The notes beneath the pieces are model-generated. The model was not told the origin of the DNA. It saw nothing but the letters and a program-made list of their open reading frames with translations, and did not search any database. Source: Locusta migratoria (taxonomy: Eukaryota > Arthropoda > Insecta > Orthoptera > Acrididae). Taken from it: DNA of 64,000 bases. Numbering within the stretch: position 1 is the first letter of the stretch; each line of letters begins with the position of its first letter. The translations under genes were made by a program, and so were the position numbers. The stretch is from positions 284,855,154 to 284,919,153 of the forward strand of contig CM048747.1 in the NCBI GenBank assembly GCA_026315105.1, written 5' to 3'. Positions 20,635 to 32,004 of this stretch are shown piece after piece.

Positions 20635-21770
20635 TTTACATCTACATGGATGCTCAGCAACTCACATTGAAGTGCATGACAGAGGATTCATAGAACCACT
20701 TTTATGATATTTCTCTATAGTTCTATTCTGTAATAGCTTCCTGGATAAAGAAACACGTGAATCTTTCTATTTTGTATTTGATTTCACTTACTTTATTATG
20801 ATGAACATGTCTCCCTATGTAGGTGTATGCTGACAATATACGTTCGCGGGGGGAGGGGGGTTTGAAGGGCGCTCAATATAGAGCTTAACAGAGCAATATA
20901 CGTTCGTATTCGGAGGAGAAAGTAGGTGAAAGCAATTGCACAAATACATTTCGCTCAACAAATAAAGCCTTTCTTTTAATGATTTCCAACTCTTGCATCA
21001 TTTGCGTGATACACCCTCCCCCCCCCCCCTACCCCCAAAGTAGCGATAATACAAAATGAGCTGCACTTCTCGCTTCTGAACTTTATGTAAGTCGTCAGTC
21101 AGTCGCACCTTATATGGATCCTAAATGCGCAGAAATATTACAAAATATCACACGCAAGTGTAGTGTAGGAGTTTCTTTAATAGAAGTGTTGCATCTTCTG
21201 AGTGTTCTACCAATGAAACGTAGTCTTTGCTTCACCTTCCCTACAATAATTTATGTGTGTTGTTTCCAATTTAAGTTTCTCGTAATTGTTATCCTAGGTA
21301 TTTAGTTAAATGTGCAGCTTGTAGATTTGACTAATTTACTGTGTTAATGAAGTTAACTGATTTCTTTTAGTGGCCATTTGTGTGACTTCACACTTATCAT
21401 TATTATTAAGGGCCAACTGCCAATTTTGCACAATGCAGATATCTACATCATTTTGCAGTTACTTTTGATCTTCTGGTGGCTTTACTAACCGATAAATGAC
21501 AGCTTCATCCGCGAACAGTCTAAGAGAGCTACTCAGATTGTCTCCTAAATCGTTTATAAAAATAAGGAACAGTAGGGGCCCTATAACACTTCCCCGGGGA
21601 ACGCCAGATATCACTCATGTTCTACTCCATGGCTTACCGTCAGTTACAACGTACTGTGTCATTTCTGACAGGAAATAACGAATGCAAACGCACAACTGTG
21701 GCTATATTCCATAAGCACGCAATTTGATTAGAAGATTGCCAGTCCCTCACCTTGGTCAATAAATGGATCG
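20635..21770 (-). mobile_element. CR1-type LINE 3' part, second subfamily
   Basis: In minus orientation this carries the same 3' architecture as other CR1 copies: the end motif at 20640 (TCTACATGGATG), a decayed C-terminal coding region, and the RT piece near 21480-21670 (counterpart of the DDAVLYR and GVPQGS blocks). G- and C-homopolymer runs at 20850-20864 and 21010-21026 have expanded within it. Multiple stops occur, so it is inactive. The same subfamily recurs at 30.4, 34.8 and 43.7 kb. Confidence 0.75.
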
Positions 21771-22480
21771 AAATTTACATTATTATTGTTAGACTACTCT
21801 ATTACTAAAAACAGTGCCAAGAAAAAAAAACGAAGGAAGTACACCTGTAACGACGATGTCGTTTTGATCCAATGACGACAAATACACTGGGGGATAGCAG
21901 ATGTAGTAATAATGGTTTCATCGTCGTGTGCCAACAGATAGCGTAGTGACATAGCTTCCAAAGCGCCATCTGTGTTTACCCTTTAATAGGCTCAGCGTGA
22001 TAACAACGTGCGAAGCAAACAGATGCGATGGCACGCAGATGCTCTCATTCTTCCTACAGCCTACTGAGCGAGTTTGCAAGGGGTTAGTTGTGGTTCTCGT
22101 AGCGTCCCCTGGAGGAGTGACATTATCAATGACGCCATATTGAATTTGAATCAAACACATGTGTTGAGTGTAGTGATGTCAAAGATAAGTTTATAGCTAA
22201 GGACAGTAATGAAAATTTTTTACAACAAAGAAATTTTGAAGTCGTCATAAATTTTATTTAGGTCTTTGTTCGAGCACTACGTATATCATTGTGTAATCTG
22301 TAATTTTTCTCACTACTACCATGTGAGGCGTGTAAAGTTTTATACAACGTCAGATTTGATTTTAAATAGAAATTATGAACAGGATTCGTGTTCTTCATGG
22401 TTTAACATATCCCAAACAGAAATTTAAGCATTTTCAGATTTTTAGCTGCAGTTGCAGCATCTTCAAGATCATCGCTGAAC
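21771..22480. other. Spacer, nothing recognised
   Basis: No convincing coding frame or repeat family is visible between the CR1 fragment and the RTE-type fragment. Confidence 0.45.
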
Positions 22481-23056
22481 TGCAGCCATTGGCCGCCATG
22501 CTAAGATCTACTCTCTTCTGCAAGAAGGAAGTAAGTACCAAGACTGAGTTAGCAGTGCACCGCTCTATCTATCGACCAACTTTGTTATATGGGAGTAAAA
22601 GTTGGGTGGATACATGGTTCCTCATTCATAAGGTAGAGGTTACAGATACGAAAGTAGCAAGAATGATTGCAAGTACTAATAGATGGGAACAATGGCAGGA
22701 GAGTGTCCATAATGAGGAAATCAAAGAAAAACTTGGAATGACCATCATAGATGAAGCAGTTAGAGTGAACAGACTGAGATGTTGGGGTCATGTTACACGC
22801 ATGGGAGAAGCAAGGTTACCTAAGAGACTCATGAGCTCGGCAGCGGAGGGTAAGAGAGTCGAGGTAGACCAAGAAGAAAGTACTTAGATTCGGTGCAGAA
22901 TGATTCTGAAGTAAAAGGCATTACATCAGACGAGGCATCAATTTTAGCATTGAATAGGGGATCATGGAGAAATTTTATTACAGGGACTTTGCTCCAGACT
23001 GAACGCTGAAAGACATAATCAGTCTCTAATGATGATGATGATGATTATTATTATTA
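22481..23056 (+). pseudogene. RTE-type LINE 3' end
   Basis: The frame encodes HRSIYRPTLLYGSKSW, then NEEIKEKLGMTIIDEAVRVN and RLRCWGHVTRMGEARLPKR, the conserved C-terminal region after the RT of RTE-type LINEs. The copy ends in the (ATG)n/(ATT)n tail at 23028-23056 that these elements use as a 3' tail. RT core and endonuclease are absent, so it is a dead 5'-truncated copy. Confidence 0.8.
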
Positions 23057-23400
23057 ATTGTAAAATTTCGTCAGCATAATGTTACGCAACAGTTTTAAAT
23101 ATCTTTTATTGAGATCAATTCTTCAACTCATGCAATCTGTATCGCAGCCAAAAGAATGTCAGAATTTAATACAATCTATTGGGCTTCAGAAATTTCTGAA
23201 GTAGCAGAATGTTTCATCCTCTAACACACACACACACACACTTAAAAATAATCTCAGCACCCAAGATAATAAAAAATATTTAATCAAGCCCTTGATTCAA
23301 ATTTGACTTTCATCTCATGTACATTAAAAATATATTCAGAGAATTTTATTTTGAAACTTTTATCCATTGTGTTGGAACCTGCGACTGTTTATTGAAATAG
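23057..23400. other. AT-rich spacer
   Basis: No gene. A short (CA)n tract lies at 23224-23241. Confidence 0.5.
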
Positions 23401-23458
23401 GTTTCAGAAATTACTGCAACCAGTCGCCTTTTGTTTCTTCTTAATGAAGATTTATTTA

Positions 23459-23499
23459 GACCATTACTGGTTTCAAGCTGCCTAGCAGCTCATCTTCAG
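23459..23499 (-). ncRNA. Hammerhead-ribozyme-like motif, left arm
   Basis: On the minus strand: CTGAAGA, stem AGCTGC/GCAGCT closed by TAG, GAAA, hairpin CCA-GTAA-TGG, then TC. This order matches core, stem II, GAAA, stem III and the UH cleavage position of hammerhead ribozymes, which are known in Penelope-like terminal repeats. I could not see a convincing stem I, so activity is not claimed. Confidence 0.45.
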
Positions 23500-23894
23500 A
23501 TGGTATACAATTATTTCAAGTTACATTTGAATAGCTATGCACTTCACATTTGGTTTGTCCATTTTTTGTCCGCTTATGGATAGGATTTCAAAACACTTCC
23601 TCTCCATCAACACGCCACAACAACTCCAACGACTTTTAAGTGATAAAATTAACAAATAATTCACACACATTACGTCTTTATAGCCACTAGCACAACTTTC
23701 AGCTTGTAAACAAACCAAAGAGTTTGTGTGTGAATTATTTGTTAATTTTATCACTTAAAAGTCGTTGGAGTTGTTGTGGCGTGTTGATGGAGAGGAAGTG
23801 TTTTGAAATCCTATCCATAAGCGGACAAAAAATGGACAAACCAAATGTGAAGTGCATAGCTATTCAAATGTAACTTGAAATAATTGTATACCAT

Positions 23895-23935
23895 CTGAAG
23901 ATGAGCTGCTAGGCAGCTTGAAACCAGTAATGGAC
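23895..23935 (+). ncRNA. Hammerhead-ribozyme-like motif, right arm
   Basis: Same layout as the left-arm copy but with AC instead of TC after the stem III hairpin. That base is the arm mismatch I found. If the structure is real, the change removes the U of the cleavage-site UH and should impair this copy. Confidence 0.4.
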
Positions 23936-24066
23936 TAAATAAATCTTCATTAAGAAGAAACAAAAGGCGACTGGTTGCAGTAATTTCTGAAACAGAATTT
24001 TATTTTATTTTCTCTAAAAGAGATTTCGAATAAATTATACCATAACTGTTCAGCAGTTAGTTACAA

Positions 24067-24262
24067 ACGTTCAAATGTTTGTAAATCTAAGGGAATTAAC
24101 TGCTGCGGTTATCAATCACTAGGCTACAAACTACTTAAGCTAACTTATGATAAGGACAACATACACACCGATGCTCGAGGGAGGACTCGAACCTCCAATG
24201 GCAAGAAACCGCGCGCTCCGGAGCAAGATGCCTTAGAGCGCTCAGCCACTCCATCGCCGCAG
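24067..24262 (-). repeat. tRNA-derived SINE, second family
   Basis: The minus strand carries GGAGTGGCTGAGCGCTCTAAG (A-box region) and GGTTCGAGTCC (B-box, from 24186-24196), then a body ending in TACAAACATTTGAACG. Head and body differ from the main SINE family of the window. Confidence 0.75.
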
Positions 24263-24583
24263 TTAGGTGCAGTTTTAATATACAACATTTTTTTATTTTT
24301 TGTAAGGACGGCAATTCCTTTCTGATGATTGCAACGCAAGTTAGCGTTCAGAGTCAGTTGAACAACGCTGCTAGTTACAATGGAGGACTCGAACCTCCAA
24401 TGCCAAGAAACCGCGCGCTCCGGAGCAAGATGCCTTAGAGCGCTCAGCCACTCCATCGCCGTAGTTAGGTGCAGTTTTAATATAGTACATTTTTTATTTT
24501 TTGTAAGGACGGCAATTCCTTTCTGATGATTGCAACGCAAGTAGCGTTCAGAGTCAGTTGAACAACGCTGCTAGTTACAATGG
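24181..24583. repeat. 202-bp tandem duplication of SINE head plus flank
   Basis: Two adjacent units (24181-24382 and 24383-24583) share the SINE head from GAGGACTCGAACCTCC through the flanking CAGTTGAACAACGCTGCTAG. They differ only by a few substitutions and one-base indels. The breakpoints fall inside the SINE and in unique flank, so this is a local duplication and not a second SINE insertion. Confidence 0.88.
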
Positions 24584-24931
24584 TCACGTGACCACTCACA
24601 CCCGTAAATGTGATTTCGAACGTGTACCCAGCACAGGCGTCCTCCAAGAGCGTCGTATTGTAAGGGAAGCTACAACTGCACAAGTAAGAGGTGTGAGTAC
24701 CAAGGAGTCAACACTGAATGTTGCCAACTGGATTCTAGCAGTGAAAAACGGGCATGCTCACGTCTAGCTTATCTTCTACTCACGCCACAGCATCGACGTG
24801 CACGGCTCGACTAGCACTGTCAGAGTGTCATGATGCAAGGAAGCTATCACGAAATGGGTTTCACCTTTAAATCTGTGTATATCATATGTACTCTTCACGA
24901 AAAACATATGTGTTAAGTACTTCACGTCTGA
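24584..24931. other. Spacer, nothing recognised
   Basis: No gene or repeat family is visible. Confidence 0.4.
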
Positions 24932-25412
24932 ATCACTCCATTTACATGGGCCCCCAAAACCGGATTTCGTAAACCGATTTCCCAATTCCGCTTTTGATTC
25001 CTCACGTAAACACTCCAAAATCTATTCTGGAAATCCGCTTCTCTAAAGCGGTTTTCCAGTTCCACAATCGATTTTCGTGCCCATGTAAACGCAACCGTTT
25101 TTGATGCGTTCTTGGCTTGTCAGATTGTGTTTTCTTGTTAAGAATTTTCGGCACATATAGAAAGAGTGATATTTTCTAATGTAAAATAAAAGTATAAATA
25201 TTAGAGTGGACATGAGTCCGGGTATTTAAATAAAGAAAAATAGCGATTTTGCTGAGTAAATCAGGAACTGAATCAGCTGTTTTTCAGCCGCCATATTAAG
25301 CAGGCTAGGAAATCCGATTCAGGCTATGCCATGTAAACACGACAGCGAAAAACCGTTTACGAAAATCGGTTTTCGTCTTCCGGAAGATGTGTTCCACGTA
25401 AACGTAGTGAAT
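24932..25412. mobile_element. MITE-like element with imperfect terminal inverted repeats
   Basis: The left end (TCACTCCATTTACATGGG...AAAACCGGATTTCGTAAACC) pairs imperfectly with the inverted right end (to 25412). Internal copies of CCATGTAAAC/CACGTAAAC and AAACCG/CGGTTT motifs repeat in both orientations. There is no coding frame. Superfamily and exact ends are uncertain. Confidence 0.5.
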
Positions 25413-26754
25413 GGTATATACATAACGAATATTAACTTTCCTTTTTGGCCTCAGCTAAGCGTATTAGTTATGTAATTTTTCTTTAAACTTACCGCAAAAT
25501 CTGTGTATGAAGCCATACGCCACGATTTGTTGTTGTCATAACACAAAAAGCAAGTGTGTTCAAATCAATTCACGTATTTTGACAGTTCTCAGACGAGAAT
25601 TCCATGTTGTTTACTAAGTCATAGACCCGAAGGTCTTAAAGAAAAGATATGCCACTTTCAAATATAAGTGATCGAAATTCATATTCACTGTAAATAATCT
25701 CCTTATATTATATTAAACCCTTGTAAATCAAATAAAATTGTTATATTTTTTGACAAACTTAATATTTGTTATAGAAGAAAATGTATAGTAATACTATTTG
25801 TTGTTAACATGAAATGCTATATTAAAATCAACAAATTTAACAATTCAAGGCATCAGTATATTATTGTAATTCTTTGTGATATTAAACAATAAACTTTTAT
25901 TTATATAATAATGCCAATCAACATACGTTCACACATTGGAACTGATCACAGGATGTAGACTGTCATTTATCACAGTGCATGTCAAATGGACAGTAGTAGC
26001 ATAGTCTACCATATACAGTCACGACACTTCCACTGAATTTTGTTATACGCCACGATAGCAGCGCTCCAAGCGGCTGGCGAGGTACATTTCTAAATACGAT
26101 GTAGGGCGAGTGCGAATAGTGTCGTTTAAATTGATTTCAACATACTTTTTACAATGAGAAAGATATGTAGTGCCATAAAACAGGCAATAACTAGAAAATA
26201 ACTCCACATTTGTCTTTATGAGGTTTCCTAAGAACCATTGAAGGCTATGAAACGGTACTTTGCAGAACAATTTATTTAAGACTATCTTGAAATCTACGAC
26301 TTTTTCGTCAAGCTTTCAGTTTCTATTAAGAGCAAAACTTGCTAGTAAACAACAAAAGACTCAGCCGTCTACAGAAAGACGTCGGTTTTCTACCCAGAAA
26401 CGCCAGTATTTCTTCACTAGAATTCCAGCCAAATCAGTAAGTGTTTAACACAAGAAACGTTTATGGAATGCATTACCTTCAATATTAAATGTACCAGATC
26501 AACCACTACAGCTCTATCTCTAGGGAAACCCTCACAAACGTTACAATAAAACATCTAAAGCAAAAACACAGTTTTCCAACAAAGAAGAAACCAATTACAC
26601 AATTATTACTACATCTGAACCACAAAGGGCAAGAATCTTCAAGACATTCGTTTTATAATCAAAAGTAATTATACTCAAAAGTATATGGGTTCAGAATAAA
26701 AACGAATGAAGTGTAAAAATGTTCGAATCATTAGACTCCATATCGAATTTTTAC
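25413..26754. other. AT-rich spacer, nothing recognised
   Basis: No protein family was found. A small hairpin (GTGTAAAAATGTTCGAA with its partner) lies at 26716-26758. Confidence 0.45.
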
Positions 26755-26761
26755 ACGTCAG

Positions 26762-26842
26762 TATAGGAAGGAAGGAGGAAGGAAGCTTGGAATTTAACAT
26801 CCCGTCGACAGCGTGGTCATTAGAGACGGGCCATATAGGAAC
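26762..26842. repeat. Interspersed-repeat end fragment
   Basis: A GGAAGG-rich lead into TTTAACATCCCGTCGACAGC and GGTCATTAGAGACGG, which I recognise as a common arthropod interspersed repeat end. Only this short piece is present. Confidence 0.45.
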
Positions 26843-27184
26843 AGACCACAACAGGAATTAATGTTTCTCGTTTGTTTATATTTTCTCACTTTCAGCGAAG
26901 TAGGCTACAAAATTTAACACACATTTGTAAGTATTTTCTCATGAAGACGTTGTTGTTTATATCACTAAATCAGAGAAATTCGGCTGTTTTTACGTGCATT
27001 TCACGATTATTTATGTCTCGCGACATTTTACTAATGTTTGGAACGCAAAAATTACAGAAACTATTTGGTTAATTACGTAGAAAAGTAATTACAAACAAAC
27101 ATTTTTCTTACGGCACCTTGCCCACTATCAGGAGCGCTAGTGTCTTTGCAACTGTCAGTTTTGGATTGTTTCTCTACTTATCTA

Positions 27185-27555
27185 TATCACCTTATATTTT
27201 TTCTACATTTAGCGCTAGTTGACATTCCTCATACCATCTAAAAATTTCATCCAAGTCATCCTGCAACCCACTGCAATCATTCAGTGACGACATTCTCCTC
27301 TACGCCGAAGCATCATCAGCAAACAGCCGCAGACCGCAACACACTCTGTTCGTCAGGTAATTTATGTAGATAAAAAATAATAGCGGTCCTATCACACTAC
27401 CCTGGGGCACCCCTGACGATACCCCAAATCTCTGATGAACACTCGCCATCGAGAACAACGTACTGGTTTCTATTACTTAAGCAGTCTTCGAGCCACTCAC
27501 ATATTTGGGTACCTATTCCATAAGCTCGTACCTTCGATAGTAGTCTGTAGGGAAA
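27185..27555 (-). pseudogene. CR1-type LINE RT fragment, third subfamily
   Basis: The minus strand has the decayed RT region: the counterpart of SGVPQGSVIGPLLF (27395-27420), the DDA block (27303-27325) and the segment before it. Numerous stops and indels occur. It lacks both 5' and 3' ends of the LINE. Confidence 0.7.
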
Positions 27556-28689
27556 TAGTCCAGCCGTGTAGTATGCACAACATCCTATGCATCAGTACTG
27601 GCGGGGTAATCCACATAGTAGACGTTCAGCATAACGACTCGAAAACTTTCATCTAAAAAACTTGCCTACCGCTTTGCTCTCACTATTGTTTGCAGCTTAG
27701 TTACAGCGAACATGCGTACTAATTTATAGCAACTGTGTTTTCACTTAAGTGTACATTATTTCATACAAGGAGGACGAGTCTGATTACTAGGAAGTCATGA
27801 TGCAATTTTTGTTTACTGTACCGGTCCATAAGGTAGCTCTGTTGTATGGTATATATGTAATCATTATCATATAAGTACTTCTCGGTACATTCTTGATGAT
27901 CTTGACATTTTATGGTTTTTTCAAAATTTAAAAAAAACCTTGATTTTAAAAATTTTATAGAAATTTCTTATACTTTCTGTCTTTTGGATATCTGGTTAGT
28001 AGTTCAGTTTGTGTTTTACTATTCACACATGTACCTGAAGATGCAACGCAATTGGTGTGAAACCGTTGTGTTTAAATAAACACGTTTCGATAGTTTTCTG
28101 GTTCTATTTCAACACACCAGCACCCAAGAGTTTTTAAACTACTGAAGTTAAGTTTAGGTTTTGGGGATTAGTGTGTGTTGTAATTTCATTCAAAATGCTC
28201 ATAAGCTGTCCTTCCTAGAAAATTGTTTGAAATGGACATGATGCCAGAATTTTAGCTCCTTGTGATGGGATTCGAAATACATCAGAGATATTTGTGAGGG
28301 TCAGTGAGAATCTTGTTCGCCGATGTAATGATTACAGTGAGGCTGATAGCCGTCAGTTTCGGCACATATTGGAAATGGTACGTTCATTGGGCCTTTGTTG
28401 GTATATGGAGTCAACTGTAACTAATGTAAATAAAAAAGTACACAGTTTTGTGATTGTATTCCTATCATCTCCTTAAGCTGGCTTCTCCACCCCATGTTCC
28501 CTACATCAAATTGTTCACTGGAGCGTCCTCTAAGTCCTGTTCAATTTTCAGCCGCTCTTACAAAAACATCCTGTATATATTCGCAACTGTGCTATGTTTG
28601 GGAAACGGTAAGTTTGCTATGACATCATGGATTTTATGTAATATGCTATGACCAATATACAATCACAATCGGTTTCTTAAGCAACTGCT
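27556..28689. other. Spacer with one hammerhead-like motif
   Basis: No coding family. At 28035-28062 the sequence reads CTGAAGA...GAAACCG followed by AAATAAACACG, similar in layout to the motifs in the 23.4-24.0 kb foldback but with a weak stem II. It may be a Penelope-like terminal remnant. Confidence 0.4.
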
Positions 28690-29512
28690 AGGCTGTGGCT
28701 GGCGATGAATTCTTGTATCCGATACATTTGCAACTTACGTTTCTACGACCATGTCAGTCCCGCATACCAGCAGTTATCTTGGCTACGTTCAGATAAGCGT
28801 CGAAGCTATCGTACACTATGTTTGCTGCATCGCTTTCTCAATCATTGCAAACCTTCATACTTATCCTCAACGACTATATTACTATCTGAACAGCACAGCA
28901 GAAACACACGCTCTTACCAAAATAAAACTCTCTCTCTACCTTCACATAACACTGCAATCTTCTCCAAATCATTTTCTGTTTCGGGAACACGTCTGTGGAA
29001 CAATCTTCCTCAAAAGTTAAGAGAAATAAAATCAATTCAAAACTTTAAAAGACAACTAAGGGTTCACCTTCTGTCACAATAGCCATCTTTTTCTCCACTT
29101 ACCAGTCTGTAGCCCACTGATGTCAATTTCTCCTCCCCCCATAAATGTTTCCCTTTCCTTTCGCCAGCAGAGATCTCCATTCATATATGTCTCCACTTCC
29201 TCACATCCATTAGCACTGTCATTTTTCAATCTTCTCCTTTTTCACTAACCACTTTCTCTCTTCTGTTTATTTTAAACTTAATTCAAATGTGAATATCTCT
29301 TGTTATTATTAGTATTACTTTCATTTTTGTTTTATTATTATCATTATTATTATTAGTACTATCATATGTTGTTATTATTTAATATTATTAATGCAGTGGT
29401 TTTTGTAATGAAATCCTTTGTTTATGTTGTTCCTAATCAGATGTAAGAGAGGGCCCTATGGCCCTAATCTGGTCAGGTTAAATAACCAAATAAATAAAAT
29501 AAATAAATATGT
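28690..29512 (+). pseudogene. Non-LTR retrotransposon C-terminal fragment and 3' UTR
   Basis: A frame at 28705-29082 ends with FSVSGTRLWNNLPQKLREIK and FKRQLRVHLL, the terminal block typical of CR1/L2-like LINEs. A 3' UTR follows to the tail at about 29477-29510 (AATAAATAAAATAAATAAAT). The RT core is missing. The last 125 codons are open, which suggests moderate age. Confidence 0.75.
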
Positions 29513-30172
29513 TAGTTATCTATTGCATTGTTGCATTAACATCTTCGTTTTAAAATAATGTTACTGTAATTTGCTTATATGGTATATAGTAATAAATTGC
29601 CGATAAAATTCGCATAATTGTTAGTGGGATCGTAAACCTTGTGTGATGTAATTTGTCTTTAACAGTTTGTCAACAAGCAAACCTAGCGGTTCTCTCTATA
29701 CAATATACAGACTTCGAAAATGAAATTACAAGAAAAGCTATCGCGCCAGACCTCAAGTGGTTAAACTTTTCTCCTTAGATTTTGAGTACGTCCATTTTTA
29801 AAAACGAGTTATTTATGTGTCACGTGGTATATGTCTAACGTCTCTGAAAGACGTAATTTCTTTACATCGTTCCACTTTTGGCCAGGTTGACCTTTGGGCT
29901 AATGAAATTTGTCTAATTAATAATGACGCCAGTGACCTTGAGTCATGTGATTTGTTACTAACAATTTTTTGGACTCTTTTCCTCCCCATACGGTGCTCTG
30001 ACATCAAGACCAGAGGGAGGCGTGCAAAAAAAAAAAAAAAAATAAATAAATAAATAAATAAAAAAAAAATTCCTTTATTTGATACAAACAGTACCGACAC
30101 CGTGTTCCTGCACCTTATGAAGCACTGATATAAAGAGACGCTGAATAAAACTCAGATAAATAGAATTATAAT
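29513..30172. other. Spacer with A-rich/AAAT low-complexity tract
   Basis: No gene is recognised. The tract at 30026-30069 consists of an A run followed by AAAT repeats and may be a decayed retroposon tail. Confidence 0.45.
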
Positions 30173-30173
30173 G

Positions 30174-30347
30174 AGGCGGCCGCGGTGACCGAGGGAACTG
30201 AGGCGCGTCAGTCACGGTCTGCACGGCCACTACGGTCGGGGGTTCGAATCCCCCCCCTCGGGCATGGATATTTGTGGCGTCCTTAGTGTTAGCTAGTTCA
30301 TAAGTAGTTTGTAAGTTTAGGGACTGATGACCCCGTAGTTAAGTCCC

Positions 30348-30397
<50 letters not shown>
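30174..30397 (+). repeat. SINE with a (TA)n tail
   Basis: Head GGCGGCCGCGGTGACCGAGG, B-box GGTTCGAATCC and body GGGACTGATGACCCCGTAG match the main SINE family. The 3' end is replaced by about 48 bp of (TA)n (30349-30397), a microsatellite grown from the tail. A CR1 fragment starts directly after it. Confidence 0.85.
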
Positions 30398-30398
<1 letters not shown>

Positions 30399-30630
30399 GC
30401 CTTTCTTTTAATAATTTCCACCCCAACTAGTGCATAATTTCTGTTACACTCTGTCCCTTATATCGCGATAATACAAGGGAGCTGCCCTTCTCTGAACTTT
30501 CTCTTTATCGTCCTTCAGTCCCACTTCGTGGGGATCCCACAACAAGCAGCAATACTGCAAAATAGGACGTACAAGTGAAGTGCAGACTCTTTCTGTAATA
30601 GGACTATTGCATCTTCTAACCAGTGACGCC
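30398..30630 (-). pseudogene. CR1-type LINE fragment, second subfamily
   Basis: In the plus direction CCTTTCTTTTAATAATTTCC and the following 230 bases match the 3' coding region of the copies at 20.6 and 43.7 kb. It is a short, inactive fragment. Confidence 0.7.
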
Positions 30631-31696
30631 TTCGACCTCGAACACTCGGAACCGCACAGAATTATGCTTGGAATAGCAGGAAGTCATAAAGAGGACAGTA
30701 CTGTGCGACATTTCCATGGAAAACCTTGCATTGTATCTCAAGTAACATTTTAACAGAGAGAAACAAAGTAACTAGGTATCAATACCATAGGAAGGAAATG
30801 ATATATAATTTAATCGCGTCATTGTATCATTACATATTCAATCAGGAGCGCCATAAACTCTCTGCTTTAAGTACTTATAATAGCACAAAACACACATATA
30901 AAGAAGTATCAAACACCTGAAAATGCTTATATTAGTCCTCAAAATGCAGATGCAGGATTACGATGAAGTGGTTAAAACAAAGTGGGAGAGAACAATGTGC
31001 ACACCACACAAAAGCCACGTTATCACATTCCAAATCACTTTCGCATTCATGCAGTCCAATATCAAAAGACACACTAATTACATTTTCAAATGATGATGTT
31101 GGTTCAGGTTCCTCCTTCAAATTTTGTATATCTATCCAATGGAATTGTCGTTATATATATATATATATATTACAATGATTCAACCATATTAAACAGTGAA
31201 AAGTTTAAAAATTTAACACACAATAAAATAAGAGTAGCAGGAGTATGGAACACTACATTTATAAAAATGACAATCAAACCAGTGCGCCGCCCGGGAATGG
31301 TCGTGTGATCTGGGGCGCAACGTCACCATTAATTCATTTGGCACATTTAGAATCGTAATCCTGTGGGCATCATTGTACAAAACTTATTTGTAGACAGCAT
31401 TGTACAATAATTGTTTCAGTTTTCAAGTTGTCAGTCTTATTCAATCTTATGTTCCAAGTATTCGAAAGTTTTAAATATGTGGAGGAACCAATGCCAATTT
31501 CGCATGGCTTCCTCTGTATAGGGATTCGCATATAACCATCTGGCCAAGCTGAGAAATAGTTAAAAATCGAATTAAATTCAGAGCGTTAATATCTTCTGTA
31601 CGGCTGTGGCCAAGTGTTTTATCCTTTATGATGATAAAGGATGAAACAAATGTTCCCACAGCTGAACACAGGGCATTCAGACTCTGAATTCTCCCT

Positions 31697-31750
<54 letters not shown>

Positions 31751-32003
31751 TTTTTTTTTTTTTTTTTGTAAAATTTGAAACTTTCATTATTTAATGTGGC
31801 TCAGTGTTAATATTTTTGTAATCATGGGCACTTGGAAATGACACCATAAAGCACTGAAACTAATAGTGCATTAATATGACTAATAGATGGAAGTATATTA
31901 AAAAGTTTTATCTTGGAAGCGACTTTGGTTTTGGAGTATATTTTGGGTGTTTCCTGTATCAGTTATATTTGATAATGACTGTAATAAAATTTATTTCTAA
32001 TAT
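30631..32003. other. AT-rich spacer with (TA)n and (CT)n/T tracts
   Basis: No gene. (TA)n at about 31152-31170; a (CT)n tract at 31689-31742 followed directly by about 25 T residues. Confidence 0.5.
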
Positions 32004-32004
32004 A

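Larger units (their letters stand above)
23401..23993. repeat. 593-bp foldback inverted repeat
   Basis: Arms 23401-23669 and 23725-23993 are inverted copies, 269 bp each, aligned without gaps (paired positions sum to 47394) around a 55-bp loop. I saw one mismatch (23460/23934) in the parts compared. Each arm carries a hammerhead-like motif and ends TTTCTGAAAC. The family resembles the terminal repeats of Penelope-like elements. The near-perfect arms suggest a recent inverted duplication or ongoing gene conversion; an assembly artefact is also possible. Confidence 0.9.
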
